DNA from: Pyrenophora tritici-repentis
Lineage: Eukaryota > Ascomycota > Dothideomycetes > Pleosporales > Pleosporaceae
Assembly (NCBI RefSeq): GCF_003171515.1
Contig: NC_089397.1
Location: 2,232,001 to 2,296,000, forward strand
Reading direction: 5' to 3'
DNA length: 64,000 nt
Made by a program: the position numbers and the translations under genes. Numbering within the stretch: position 1 is the stretch's first letter; the number at the start of each line of letters is the position of its first letter. The notes beneath the pieces were generated by a model. The model saw nothing but the letters and a program-made list of their open reading frames with translations, ran no database searches and had not been told where the DNA came from. Shown here piece by piece: positions 30,421 through 41,101 of the stretch.

Positions 30421-32297
30421 ATGGACAATGAAAAGGCTCTCCACGAAAGCTCCACCATAGGACAAAAATCTCCAGCCCTGGATTCCAAATCAGCTAAGAC
30501 ATGTTCCACTGGGAGCAATGACGGTGACGAATATGGAATTCTGTCTGGTTTCAGTACCGGCAAGCTTAACAGGTGCGGAACTACATCGCTACCCCATGTT
30601 CCAGCTCATCGGCAGAAAAAAGTTATTATTGTTGGTGCTGGGATTGCAGGTATTCAGCAAGCGACCGTCCTGCTTCGGACAAGTGTCATCAAACATGATG
30701 AGATGATGATTTTTGACATCCAAGATGGCTACGGTGGTGTCTGGAACAAAAACAAATATCCAGGCTGCGCTTGTGATGTTCCTGCGATTATTTATTCCAC
30801 GTCCTATTTTATGAATAAAAGTAAAGCTAACGACTGCTTTTTTTGGATTCCTTTTACTAACATAAGAAACAGGATGGACAAACTTCTTTGCTACGAGACC
30901 GCAGATTAAGCAGTACTATACGGATTTTGCAGAACAATACCAGCTGCAGAAATGCACAAAGTTCCAGAGTTTTGTGCGGTCATGCGTTTGGGACAATGAG
31001 ACTTTCAAATGGTGGCTTACCGTCCAGAACAAAATAACCGGTGAAACACAGCAGTGGTTAGCAGACTTTGTGTGCCAATGTGTTGGGACCCTGGACAGAC
31101 CTAAATTCGGGACAACACCTGGCCGTGAAAAATACAGGGGCATATCTTGGCATACTGCCTATTGGCGGCATGACATTGACCTCACGGGAAAGAAAGTCGC
31201 CATTATTGGATGTGGACCTAGCGCTGCTCAAGTCATCCCAGAGATTGTGGACAGAGTAGAAAATCTCGCTGTCTATATGCGCAATCCCCCTACCTGTGTG
31301 CCCCGTAAAGACTTTAAGTATTCTAGGTAAGGATTTACTATACTCCAAGACAGGAACGTCATAGCCCTGACAAGTTTCTCTAGATTGTTCCGCTGGGCTT
31401 GTAATTGGGTTCCGGGCTTCGTATATTTTGTCCGCCAGTGGATGATTTTTAAGATTCGGTCAAATAGGAAGGTAGCCATGAGCGATACTAAAGAGAACTT
31501 AGCGATGAATGCAGCTGCTAAGCAATTCCTCGAGAGCGAAGTAAAAAATCGAGAGTTGCAAGAGATGCTGATGCCCAATTCTAAATGTTAGTAACATCCT
31601 TACCATTCTTAGTCTCTAGACTGACATGATTAAATATTACTGTAAACGACCGCTTCGAATGGATAACTTCTACAGTTCACTGACGAAGCCTAACTGTACC
31701 GTTATCCGAGAACGCCTCATAGAATATACAGAAAATGGTATCATATCTGAAGACACAAGTAGCCGTACACAAAAAGAAAGAGCATACGATGTTATCATCT
31801 TCGGAACTGGCTTCAATGCGGCACAGTATCTTGAGCATGAAAAGATTGAGGGACTTAGTGGCATCGATCTGCAAGAACAGTGGAAGCTGCATCCAGAAGC
31901 ACTCTATGGTCTTGCGGTTTCTAACTTCCCTAACATGTTTTTATGCTCTGGTCCTAATACTGCAACAGTTTGGTCTTCCCAACAAGACAATTGGATTCTT
32001 CAAGCAAAGTTTGTGGGAAAGGCTATACGCGCGATGGACCAACGTTCTTGCCAAGATCCAGGAAATAAGTTCGCTATGTATCCTACAGAGAAAGCAGAAC
32101 AAGAGTATAACGACCGAATACAGTTAGAACAGAAAAGATTTGTGTGGGCAGATATTGGATGTACATCTTATTACAAGAATGATGCAGGCTGGATTACGTT
32201 CGCAATGCCTTGGACTTACAATCAATTCTGGTGGATGCTTCGAACAATCAATTGGAGTCAATGGGAGGTTATTAGAAAAATAAACGCAAAAAACTAG
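30421..32297 (+). CDS. flavin monooxygenase, Baeyer-Villiger type
   Basis: ATG at 30421. Exon 1 (to 30820) has the FAD-binding VIIVGAGIAG (about residue 70) and GGVWNKNKYPGCACDVP. Exon 2 (30873-31326) has the fingerprint YRGISWHTAYW, matching FxGxxxHxxxW of Baeyer-Villiger enzymes, and the NADPH site KVAIIGCGPSA. Exon 3 (from 31384) is LFRWACNWVPGF onward; exon 4 (to 32297) begins near CKRPLRMDNFY and includes IIFGTGFNA. Predicted activity: NADPH-dependent insertion of oxygen next to a carbonyl, or a related oxidation, plausible tailoring of a polyketide. I could not find a canonical splice pair joining exons 3 and 4 (31586-31640) in frame, so that junction may be damaged. Divergent from the MFS gene. 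Confidence 0.86.
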
Positions 32298-32643
32298 AAA
32301 TAAAACGATCGTATTGTCTCACTCGATCTCTAAAGCTAAGATCACTGACTGCGTGCCGAGACACAGGGTAACGAGATGCTATTCTACGCAGGAGTCAAAA
32401 TATTCCCTTCGCGCACAAGCATAACGCTGTGCATATCTTACTGCGATTTAATAGTCTTTACTCAGTCAGGATGGCAATTTGTAACAAGATTGTCTCGGTT
32501 TTGGTAGCGCCGTCGATCGTTTCGTTGACGCCATTAAAGCCTGGTCTAGCTGTATATCCTAGCACCAGAGCGACCGTAGACATTGCGCAACATCTCGGAG
32601 GGCTCATAGGAAAGCTGTTGCAGTACAATGCAGTCAATTAAAG

Positions 32644-32851
32644 TGTAACCGCGCGAGGCAGTCATCAGAGTATATTGTGTTCTGTTGTTGTTGTGCTGTC
32701 ATGGCCACCTTATATGTAGCCATAATCAGGGTCTATTTACATGACGTATCTCTGATGCTGGTGAGGGGAGAAGGTGCTCATGGAGGGGAGGGAGGAGCGC
32801 CAGGACAACGCACGTGACATGCGCAATACCCTTGCCTCACAAACCGCAACA
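32644..32851. repeat. diverged LTR related to 17980-18195 and 46214-46429
   Basis: Starts TGTAACC and ends CCGCAACA. It shares blocks such as TTTACATGACGTATCT and AGAAGGTGCT with the 216-bp solo LTRs but is clearly diverged. No matching flanks recognised. Confidence 0.55.
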
Positions 32852-33256
32852 AAAGCAGTAGTCATAAAGATCATATATTCACAGTTTGACAGTGATTGGA
32901 GCCATATTGGTACACGCCGGGAGTTAGATTAGATTAGATTAGATTCATCCTACTCGGTTACGTGCCCGTGCGCGAGACGCCCGGATTCGCGAGACGACCC
33001 GCCGAACACCAAATTGTGAAATCAACACTAACTTCAACGCGTCATAACTCTACCAATATGGACCTAATCCAAGCTGCAATTGCAGCATTTGAATCACGAG
33101 AGCTAGGAGAACAAACCTCGTATACAAAAGTTGCAGCTAAGTACAACATTGATCGATCAATACTTACCGTGTCTGTGCGCGCAATGCGCGGATTCGCGTA
33201 ATGCGCGGGGTCAACCACAAATTACTTTCACCTCAACCACCCACAGCGCCACCAAT

Positions 33257-35317
33257 ATGGATCCGATTGAAGCTGCGATTGCAGCAATCGACGCGCACGG
33301 ACCTGGTGAAGGATTCTCGTATACAAAAATTGCAAAAGAGTTTGGAGTTGTGAGATCTACGTTGATCAGAAGGCATAAGGAGCTTACGCAACCCCGCTCC
33401 GACGCACATCGAAAACTCCATCCAGATCAAGAAAAGGAGATAGTACAGTATATTCAGGGGCTTACTGCGAAGCGTTTGCCACCTACAAGAGCTATTATAC
33501 GCTCCCTAGCATCCTCCGTTGCCGGCACTAACGTCAGCGAGAGCTGGGTGAATAGATTTCTCAAAAGAAACTCCAATCATCTCATCTCAAAATGGACCAG
33601 GGGCATGGATCGGGCACGCTACAGAGCTGATTCAGGAGTCAAATACAAGCTGTACTTTGACCTGTTACACAAGAAAATCGGGGAGTATAAGATTAGGCCA
33701 GGGGACATCTACAACATGGACGAAAAGGGGTTTCTCATAGGCGTCACCGGCAGATCAAAACGAGTATTCGGCAGGCGTATGTGGGAGAAGAAGGAGGTTA
33801 CTACAGGGGTTCAGGACGGATCTCGCGAGTGGATTTCGATCCTAGCTTGTATTTGCGCTGATGGATCAGTTTTGCCGCCTGGCATTATCTATCAAGGTGG
33901 CTCAGGAGGCCTCCAATCAGACTGGGTAGACGACGTTGCCCAATCAGCTCATCCAGTATTCCTCAGCTCATCTAAATCCGGATCGTCGAACAATAAGATA
34001 GGGCTTGCCTGGCTTAAGGAGGTGTTTGAGCCAGCTACAAGGTCCAAAACGCTCCATTCACATCGATTACTTATTATAGGTGGGCACGGATCTCATATAA
34101 GTCAGGAGTTTTTGGACTATTGCAATGAGAACAGGATTCTCCTGACTATCTTTCCTTCTCATTCAACCCATACCCTCCAGCCCCTGGATGTTGCGATGTT
34201 CAGGCCTCTATCAGCTGCCTATACAAATGAGCTAATTACCTTCACCTACACCACCCAGAGCTTCTCCAAAATGAGAAAAGTATTGAAAAGCTGGCACTAT
34301 TAGTAGTAGTATGACTACCTAATAGAGCGCTCTCTAAGGCACAACGGTAGTGGTGGTACGACTCGTATTGTATTGACTAAGGAGCTATTCACACGTTCGT
34401 AGATCCGTGTTGCGTGCAGCTGCGTCCAAGCTCCCCGCTAGGACCCACCTGCACGTGTCACCAATCATGTGACTACTCCTCCGCTTGATACCACCAAGTC
34501 ACTTACGGACTGTATTCTCAACAAAAAGGAGACTTCTTCCACCTTTTTTGGCCCGCCTGGATATCTACTTTTAGGCCTGAGCTCATCAAAAAGGCCTTCA
34601 CCGCCACCGGCATCTGGCCACCCAATCCAGTTCGTGTACTCAAAAGATTCACCTGTACTACCCCTGAGGTAGTAGATGAGGACGAGGAGTCAACGGAGCC
34701 TATCGACGGGTCAGATTGGCGCAGGATCTATTCACTGGTCGTCAAAGTAGCCAAGGGTGAAAGGAGGAGTAGGGAGGTGAAAAGACTCCGGAGAACCATC
34801 CATCATCTCGCCACCCAAAATACGCTCCTTTACAAGGAGGTAAGGGGTCTCCTGGATAGGTTGAGTAGAAAGGCTCACCAGCAAAAAAGCTACCCCTTGA
34901 AACTCCAAAAAAACAAGGATAACTATCATGGGGGAGCTATTTTCTGGTCGCCAAGGAAGATCCGGGAGGCCAAGGAGCGTAGGATCCAAATAGAACAACA
35001 GAGAGATCGGGAGGCACTCCAAAAAGCTGAGATGAAAGAGTTGAGAGACCAGGCAAGGTTATACAAGCTTCGATTAGCTCAGGAGAAGCGTGCCGAACGA
35101 GAGGCAGCCAGGGAGAGGAGGATGAAGGAGAAGGCCGAGAAGGAGGCTGAACGCGCCCGCAAAAAGGCCGATCGCGACTCCAAAAAAGCTATCCAATAGT
35201 CCCAAAACAGTAAGCGTAAGGCTTCAACAAGCTCTAGTAATCGCAATAAGCGTCAAAAACGTGTTGCGGATGCTGCAGCTGTTGAAGAGGCCTCAGGAGC
35301 TGCACCAGCCCCACCAC
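33257..35317 (+). pseudogene. pogo transposase E2, interrupted, second catalytic Asp replaced
   Basis: ATG at 33257 (MDPIEAAIAAIDAHG). HTH YTKIAKEFGVVRSTLIRRH, CENP-B-like domain, YNMDEKGFLIGVTGRSKRVF with the first Asp. The second block reads LLIIGGHGSH, so the catalytic Asp is Gly (codon GGT at 34079-34081). HSTHTLQPLDVAMF follows. The frame stops at 34303 in an insertion (34304-34470) and resumes one frame away as KGDFFHLFWPAWISTFRPEL with a long Lys/Arg/Glu-rich tail to about 35317, with an in-frame TAG near 35197. Inactive on two counts: the lost Asp and the break. Confidence 0.86.
34304..34470. mobile_element. small insertion in pogo E2 carrying the 41-bp repeat
   Basis: About 165 bp of unrelated DNA that replaces a few codons of the E2 frame. 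Bases 34389-34429 are the exact inverse of window bases 1-41. The boundaries are not sharp and I found no clean target duplication, so it may be an insertion with a small deletion. Confidence 0.5.
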
Positions 35318-36010
35318 TTATGATACGCTCAACGCATGGCGACTTTGAATGGTACCACCGAAAACTCAACCACGAGGATACCTCAGAATGCCCATGCGGT
35401 AGGCCCAAGACGCCAGAACACCTAGTGTTCTGCAAGAGAGCCACAACACACTTCAAGAAGTGGCCTCTACGCCCCATCGTGCCCCCTCGCACAAGACAGG
35501 AAGGCCTAGCGTACCTCGCGCAATTAATAGACCAGCCACAAGAGTTCGAGACCTTCGTGAAGGTAACGAACTCCTTCCATGACGAGTGATTTCTATTTTT
35601 GAATTTCACTAAGACCCGCTGAATTCCTTGGCATTGTTCAGTGTAGGATTCGCGGCAAAACGCCGCATAGATGCCACAACCCACACGCTCTCTTTCAAAC
35701 CTTTTATTATATCTCAAATTGCCTCTTGTTACTTATTCGTTTCTCTCTCTAAAAAGCAGTTACTGTACTGCATCGATCAAAGGCGCAAGCCACGAAATAC
35801 TAGAATATTGTAGGAAAACGGCTTCAAATGGCGGGAGTCCTTTTCACGAACATGTATATAGGCAGGACATCACTCCCCTTAGATACAAAACACCTAGGAA
35901 TAGGTTCCACGAGGCAAGTGCGACAACACTATAAGACCACGGCGGGACCCGCCCGAATACCCTATGGGAGGTTACAGATAGGGCGTTAAACCACAATCAA
36001 CATCAACATC
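35318..36010 (+). mobile_element. LINE 3' end (Tad-like), plus strand
   Basis: Starts inside the pogo tail and ends in an (ATCAAC)n-like tail at about 35990-36010. A coding stub occupies 35320-35589. The flanks both read as pogo C-terminus, which shows where it inserted. No clear target duplication. Confidence 0.65.
35320..35589 (+). pseudogene. LINE polyprotein C-terminus
   Basis: The frame reads HGDFEWYHRKLNHEDTSECP then CGRPKTPEHLVFC, the Cys/His segment that follows RNase H in Tad-like LINEs, and ends at a stop at 35589. Only the last about 90 residues exist. It belongs to a different copy from 14279-14995, since the sequences are clearly different. Confidence 0.78.
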
Positions 36011-36159
36011 AACCAATGTCACGGTTTGGGGTCTCTCCTGCAGTCGCAACTCACATTTGTAATGGAACGATGCCTATTTGGGACTAGCACGGTTGACGTC
36101 ACCCATCTACATAAACTTTCCGTAGCTTGTACAATACAACCTCAGTTCAATCCTTCAAT

Positions 36160-36237
36160 TCTTCCAACCTCACATTCCTGCACAACCAAAGCTCACATCA
36201 CGTGGCCGCAACGGCAACCTCCCACAAAAATTTAGAT
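36160..36237 (+). pseudogene. pogo transposase C-terminal tail
   Basis: Bases 36202-36237 encode RGRNGNLPQKFR and a stop, the family's terminal basic tail. It continues pogo E coding sequence after the LINE, followed by about 100 bp and the E1 terminal repeat. Confidence 0.7.
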
Positions 36238-36392
36238 AGTACAAGTTAATTGCAAGCACATATTTACTGCAACACTACGTTTTTATGAATATTAAGCTAC
36301 TGTGTGGCGTTGTACGGCTTCAAATTTGAGATCGCTGAGATGGTGTTCGGCGGGGCGTCTCGCGAATCCGGGCGTCTCGCGCACGGGCACGT

Positions 36393-36835
36393 TTTCAGCC
36401 GCATTTTCTCCGCAGCTATGCCCGGCATGGCTGGCGTAGCCAACCAACAGCCGACGCCGCGCGGACGTTGATCCGCGCCGCCCCACATCACTCCCTTATG
36501 GGAGCCAGCTGTTCCTAGGGGCCTGCTGTTTCCCCTCCACCACTATTTACAATCTGGCTGTCACCCTATCTAGATAATGGCTCTACTAATAGTGTGATGT
36601 GTTTATAAGCTCGTAGGGGCATACTGCCTCGTGTTTTGCGGCCGCGATACGTACATTCTCCCCAGCGCTCGGCTGTCGTCTATGCGTCTGCGATCCCAAT
36701 GTGCCCAAGGATAGAGTTCTTAAATATCGCCGTACGTTACCGTATGTAAAGAACTTGGTGCTATACTAATATTAGTCAGCTGCTAAGGACGGCTATGATA
36801 CATGCCCGCAACAGATGCCGTTGCAACGTGACCTT
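36393..36835. other. intergenic, no gene seen
   Basis: GC-rich stretch (about 36400-36490) then ordinary non-coding DNA up to a hAT MITE. No conserved reading frame. The last 8 bases (GTGACCTT, 36828-36835) are the MITE target duplication. Confidence 0.45.
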
Positions 36836-36997
36836 CACAGTCCGCAACAATCAATTAAGTGGGTCCTAGAAGGTTCAGATTGGATTGATTGATTACCGCT
36901 TTAAGCCTAGTAGTTACCTATAGGAGTTTAAGCCCTACCTAGATAGGTAAGTGGGTCTAGGAGAGTGACCGGATTGAATTGATTGTTGCGGAGTCTA
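36836..36997 (+). repeat. hAT MITE, 162 bp, copy 1, TSD GTGACCTT
   Basis: Begins CACAGTCCGCAACAATCAAT and ends ATTGATTGTTGCGGAGTCTA. Eight-bp duplication GTGACCTT on both sides (36828-36835, 36998-37005). Identical by eye to 62409-62570 and, inverted, 45211-45372. The inner part of the ends matches the hAT element at 39680-46195. Confidence 0.95.
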
Positions 36998-37035
36998 GTG
37001 ACCTTGGCCTGAAGATGCTGAGGCCGTCGCTCTAG

Positions 37036-38677
37036 TACGGAGGTGCCTTTCAAAAGTTTGGCCCCCTGTCAGAAAGCCATAAGTTACTATGGTGAATTCG
37101 TAAGTTGCTCCGATTGTACGTGGCCTCTGCTCACATACGAAGAGATCGCTTTCGACTACCCAACGCTTTTAATCAAATTCAGGCCTTACAATGAATTACA
37201 GTGCTGCAACTCGTGCTCTTGTTATTTCTCTTAAAGCAACAGGCAAAGGCAATGGCGAGATAACTGACTTAACAGGTATAGAGAAGCGTACGCTCAACAG
37301 AATATATGCCCGGGCAATTGAGCGTGGATTTGACACAGCTGAACGTCCACTTAATCTTCGGGACGAGCATGTACAAGATGCACCTCGATCCGGCCGTCCG
37401 TCAAAGCAGAATAAGGATACAACTTCTGCTGTAGTGCTTACAGTACGCCGTGATCGCTATGGGAGAGAGAAATCGTGCGCTGACACTGCTAGTATGCTTA
37501 GAGAGAAAGGAATCGAAGTCTCAGTCAGCACTGTGTATCGTATACTCAAGAAAGCTGGGTTCAGAAAGACGAAACCGACAAGGAAGCCTGGGTTAACGAA
37601 GCAGATGCGTGAGGATCGACTTAAGTGGTGTTTAGAGCATAAAGACTGGACTCTCGAAGACTGGAAGAATGTGACTTGGTTAGACGAAACGAGTGTTGTG
37701 TTGCTCCATCGACGAGGTGGCTATCGTGTCTGGCGTAAAGCTGATGAAGCTTCTGTACGAAGCTGTATTCGGGAGCGTTGGAAAGGCTATTCCGAGTTTA
37801 TGTTCTGGGCGTGCTTCTCCTATGACGAGAAGGGGCCGTGTCATTGCTGGTTACCAGAGAAGAAGAAGGACAAGGAAAAGGCTGATAAAGAGATAGAGGA
37901 GATGAACAAGAATCTTGAGCCACCAATGAAAGAGAAATGGGAGCTTAATAATAGTATGCGTCGACTTAACCTACGAACAACCCGTGGCCGGAAGCCTCAG
38001 CGGCGATGGAATCAGAAGAATGGCAAGCTAGCTCGTGGTAAAGGTTCTGGTATTGATTGGTATCGCTATCAAACAACAACTCTTCGACCAAAGCTGCTAC
38101 CCTTTGCGCAGCAGTGTAAAGATGCTCGACCAGGAACGATCGTACAGGAAGACAAGGCTCCATCACATGAGCATCACGCTCAGCAGCTGATATATGACCT
38201 ACATAGCATTACGAAGCTTCTTTGGCCAGGTAATTCGCCAGATCTAAACGCGATTGAGCCATGCTGGCCATGGATGAAGAGAAGAATTACGAGAAAGGGC
38301 GCACCAAAGAGTAGAGCTGAAGCTATTCAGGCATGGGAGCAGTGTTGGGCGGAGTTGCCTCAAGACAAGATTCAGGCGTTGATCGAGCGTATCCCTATAC
38401 ATATACAAAAGATAATTGAGCCTAGGGGCGGTAATGAGTATAGAGAGGGTAGAGACGCTGGTCGATTTCGTGCTACTCCTTCTACTACTCTATCAGCTAA
38501 TTCTGAATGGGAGGATATTTCATAAAACTTCAAGTAGTTAGTTAATTACAGTCAAGCAATGATATCGAGCTTTGCACTACAAGGCTTGCTCACGTGCTCG
38601 GACAAATAACCTAATCGGGCATAATGGCTTTTAGCTTTCTGACGGAGGGGGGCAAACCTTTGAAAGGCACCTCCGTA
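37036..38677 (+). mobile_element. Tc1/mariner element, complete
   Basis: TA at both ends (37036-37037, 38676-38677), with imperfect inverted repeats of about 50 bp beginning CGGAGGTGCCTTTCAAA. One intact gene inside. The inner elements at 62090-63771 have related ends, so the two form a family. Confidence 0.93.
37191..38525 (+). CDS. Tc1/mariner transposase
   Basis: 444 residues, uninterrupted. N-terminal HTH pair (ITDLTGIEKRTLNRIYARA and VSTVYRILKKAGF), then the Tc1-type catalytic domain: first Asp in VTWLDETSVV, second in VQEDKAPSHEHHA, third acidic residue in NSPDLNAIEPCWPWMK. A 60-residue charged insert (KKKDKEKADKEIEEMNK onward) separates the first two, as in the related copy at 62135-63618. 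Start chosen as the first ATG after the terminal repeat, which gives MNYSAATRALVISLK and aligns with MAPNTDPYTRALIVTLK of the other copy. It is the only clearly intact single-ORF DNA transposase here and could act on the non-autonomous TA elements nearby. Confidence 0.94.
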   Translation: MNYSAATRALVISLKATGKGNGEITDLTGIEKRTLNRIYARAIERGFDTAERPLNLRDEHVQDAPRSGRPSKQNKDTTSAVVLTVRRDRYGREKSCADTASMLREKGIEVSVSTVYRILKKAGFRKTKPTRKPGLTKQMREDRLKWCLEHKDWTLEDWKNVTWLDETSVVLLHRRGGYRVWRKADEASVRSCIRERWKGYSEFMFWACFSYDEKGPCHCWLPEKKKDKEKADKEIEEMNKNLEPPMKEKWELNNSMRRLNLRTTRGRKPQRRWNQKNGKLARGKGSGIDWYRYQTTTLRPKLLPFAQQCKDARPGTIVQEDKAPSHEHHAQQLIYDLHSITKLLWPGNSPDLNAIEPCWPWMKRRITRKGAPKSRAEAIQAWEQCWAELPQDKIQALIERIPIHIQKIIEPRGGNEYREGRDAGRFRATPSTTLSANSEWEDIS

Positions 38678-39439
38678 ACTTAGTACTAAAATGGCTGTAG
38701 ACGTGTAAATGACAACGACTACGTTCACCTTTATCTTGTTAACTCGACTGAGATAACGATGCCGTATGGCGACACTAATGTCACACGAGTGACTGTTGTA
38801 CAGGAACAACCAGCTGACCAGGAGTTATAGTTCTAGCTGCTAGGAGAGAAAGTTGCTGTAGATGGTATCTAGTGTGAACGGTCTGTAGGTACTGTATTCC
38901 AGCTACCTAATCCAGATGCTATTTACAGTCGAGATGAAGAGAAGAAGAGGAAGTGGGCGGCCATCCCGCTTTGTTTGGGTTGGCGCGCGGCGCACGGTGC
39001 ACGGACTGCTGGGGGAAGGAGTGATAGAAGGAAGGAAGCGACTAGGCCAGCGGCCTAGTCATGTGACCTAGGGCTCAGCCCGTTACATCTAGAAGCATTA
39101 CAATATCTTAAACCCGAAGCGCGATCTGTCGAAGCTCGAAGAGCTGACCAAAGCAGTACCTAGCAATGTGAGAACTTATCAGATAAGAGGCATAAAAAAC
39201 TAAAGTATACAAACACTGTATCGTGGACGGTACTACTAATGTATTGCCTATTGTCGCAGTCTATGCAAGACTGCAGAAGCAATGACTTTAGCTGAGCCAA
39301 AGCAACAAGCCGCTGTAACAGCAACAAGGTGGCACTGCCTCAACAAGAAAAAGCAATAGCTATACATTAGAGGTAAATGAAGATAGTTGTTGCACGCGTG
39401 GGTGAGGTGAAAAGTTAATTTGTATTTTTACTAGCTTTC
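38678..39439. other. intergenic, no gene seen
   Basis: About 760 bp between a Tc1 element and a MITE. Scattered short frames, none with family motifs or repeated elsewhere in the window. Confidence 0.45.
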
Positions 39440-39595
39440 TAAAGTCTGCCCTTATGTGACGAAAAACCCTGTGAGCCGAAAATGACCAACCGGATCGCAA
39501 GGATGATACTCTTCTCTACGACCCTCATGATCCGGTTGGTCATTCTCGGCACACGGGGGTTTTCGTCGCATAGGGACGGACTTTAACTATCTTTG
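39440..39595. repeat. Tc1-MITE copy 2
   Basis: TA-bounded, ends AAAGTCTGCCCTTATGTGAC and complement, hairpin arms about 60 bp. Diverged from the other copies by a handful of bases. Confidence 0.88.
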
Positions 39596-39601
39596 CAAAC
39601 A

Positions 39602-39679
39602 TCAATACGGTCATTAAGGATTGTGGCTTCACCTCTTCGTGTAGCATGCCACAAAATCAGTCACCGTTAGATCGACAAC
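39602..39679 (+). repeat. left part of a MITE-A split by the hAT element
   Basis: Begins near CGGTCATTAAGGATTGTGGC and reads CACCTCTTCGTGTAGCATGC to TTAGATCGACAAC, then stops at the hAT end; the rest resumes at 46196. The last 8 bases, TCGACAAC, are duplicated on the far side. Confidence 0.88.
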
Positions 39680-41101
39680 CAGACTCCGCAACAATCAAAT
39701 CAATCAATCTTAAGGTTGTCGATTGGTTTGATTAGCTTGCGGCGACGCTGCTGATTGATTGCGGATTGATTGTTAGGGTTTTTGAGCAGATTGATTGCGA
39801 TTGATTGGTTGATTGGCTGATTGATGCTAAGAAGTAGTATACAGGGGGTTATGGTGTTGTACTCCAGCCTTCTATATCGTACTGTTGTACAATCTCCTCA
39901 TCTTTGACGTCACTCCACTTATCTTCATCATCACCGTTGTTGTACAAGCCGTCAAAGCCAGCTCGTCTCCACGAACGTACAAGCTGAAGGGCAGCAAGTA
40001 ACTCGCTGCCAAGAGCTCGCCGGCGCGGCTCAAGTAAATCGCCAAGCTCGCTAAAGAGCCTCTCGCAGTCGCAACTAGATGCTGGTATCGTGAGTATATC
40101 AATCGCAAACTGGCTTAAACACGGGTATTTTGAGCGTAATTGAATCCAGTACTTGACTGGGTGGCCATCGCTAAGATACTGTTCGCTTGTCCACTCTGGC
40201 TCTTGAGTTCTCCAGCGCTCGTACTCATCGTCGTGGGCAGCCTCTACCTGAGCCTTGTTGCGCCGTACGAGGGCGCCAATCACATCATCTATTCCTCTAT
40301 GCCTTGGTTTTGCAGTTGTTTGAGATAGAGGACGTGTACGTTGAGGCTTATACGACTGCCAGAGCTGCAGGAAGCCAGCGTTGGCTGATGTTAGCCATTC
40401 TGGCTTATCCACCCAGCTGTTCTCGCAGTAGTATTTGTAGTATGGATGGAGGCAGGTAGCAGCGTAGTATGCTGGCGATCGATCGAGCTTGTTGTAGTAA
40501 TCGTTGGCCTTACTCCAGGCGGCGCGGAGGTTAACAAAGAGGTGATCTTCAGGCGCATCAGGTGGGTTGAAGTCAACTTGCTCGTACGAGCGCGTACGGG
40601 CTTCGAGCGCGCCAAGTACGTATTCAAATACAGGAATAGTCTCATATATAGCGCCGTATTTGCCTGCCTTTCCGCGACCCTCAAGCTTCTCCGTAGCAAG
40701 CTTAAGCGGCTCTAGGCAGTCCTGATACTCTGTTATCACCGCCCAATCAGCAGCTGTAAGTCCTGTTGATCTCATCCAACTAGGTGCTTCAGGGAGTTTA
40801 TTGCCACGTTGACAAGCGCGGCGATCTTCAAGGAGAGTGCGTTAATGTAGTGCTCAGCGTAAGAGTTGTATGCTGCCTGGAGTTGAGTTGCGCGTTTGAA
40901 GGCAGCGTAGTAAGAGTTCCAGCGTGTAACAACAGGCTTCACAGGCTCAAGTACGTGGAGGCGCTCTCTAGCTGGCAACTCGGCGTTGGCGGCGGTTTGG
41001 AAGCTTCGGAAAATTTCGTGTTGTTGAGGCGTTTTTATATGGTTGATAACGTCGATAAGTACACCTAAGGGCCCTTCTTGACGCCACTCCTGCATGTACA
41101 C

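Larger units (their letters stand above)
32960..36392 (+). mobile_element. pogo element E1, about 50-bp terminal repeats, containing other insertions
   Basis: Inverted repeats of about 50 bp start ACGTGCCCGTGCGCGAGACG at 32960 and end at 36392 in complement, with one mismatch. Inside, the first 35 residues of its transposase survive (33058-33162: MDLIQAAIAAFESRELGEQ, then YTKVAAKYNIDRS). The frame is then cut by the end of a second pogo (E2), recognisable by ACCGTGTCTGTGCGCGCAAT at about 33168. A LINE 3' end lies further right. Element size (3.4 kb) is inflated by these insertions. Confidence 0.82.

Noticed and set aside
32429..32641. 70-residue frame after the monooxygenase
   Set aside because: No motif, no splice context, and it precedes a diverged LTR; probably chance.
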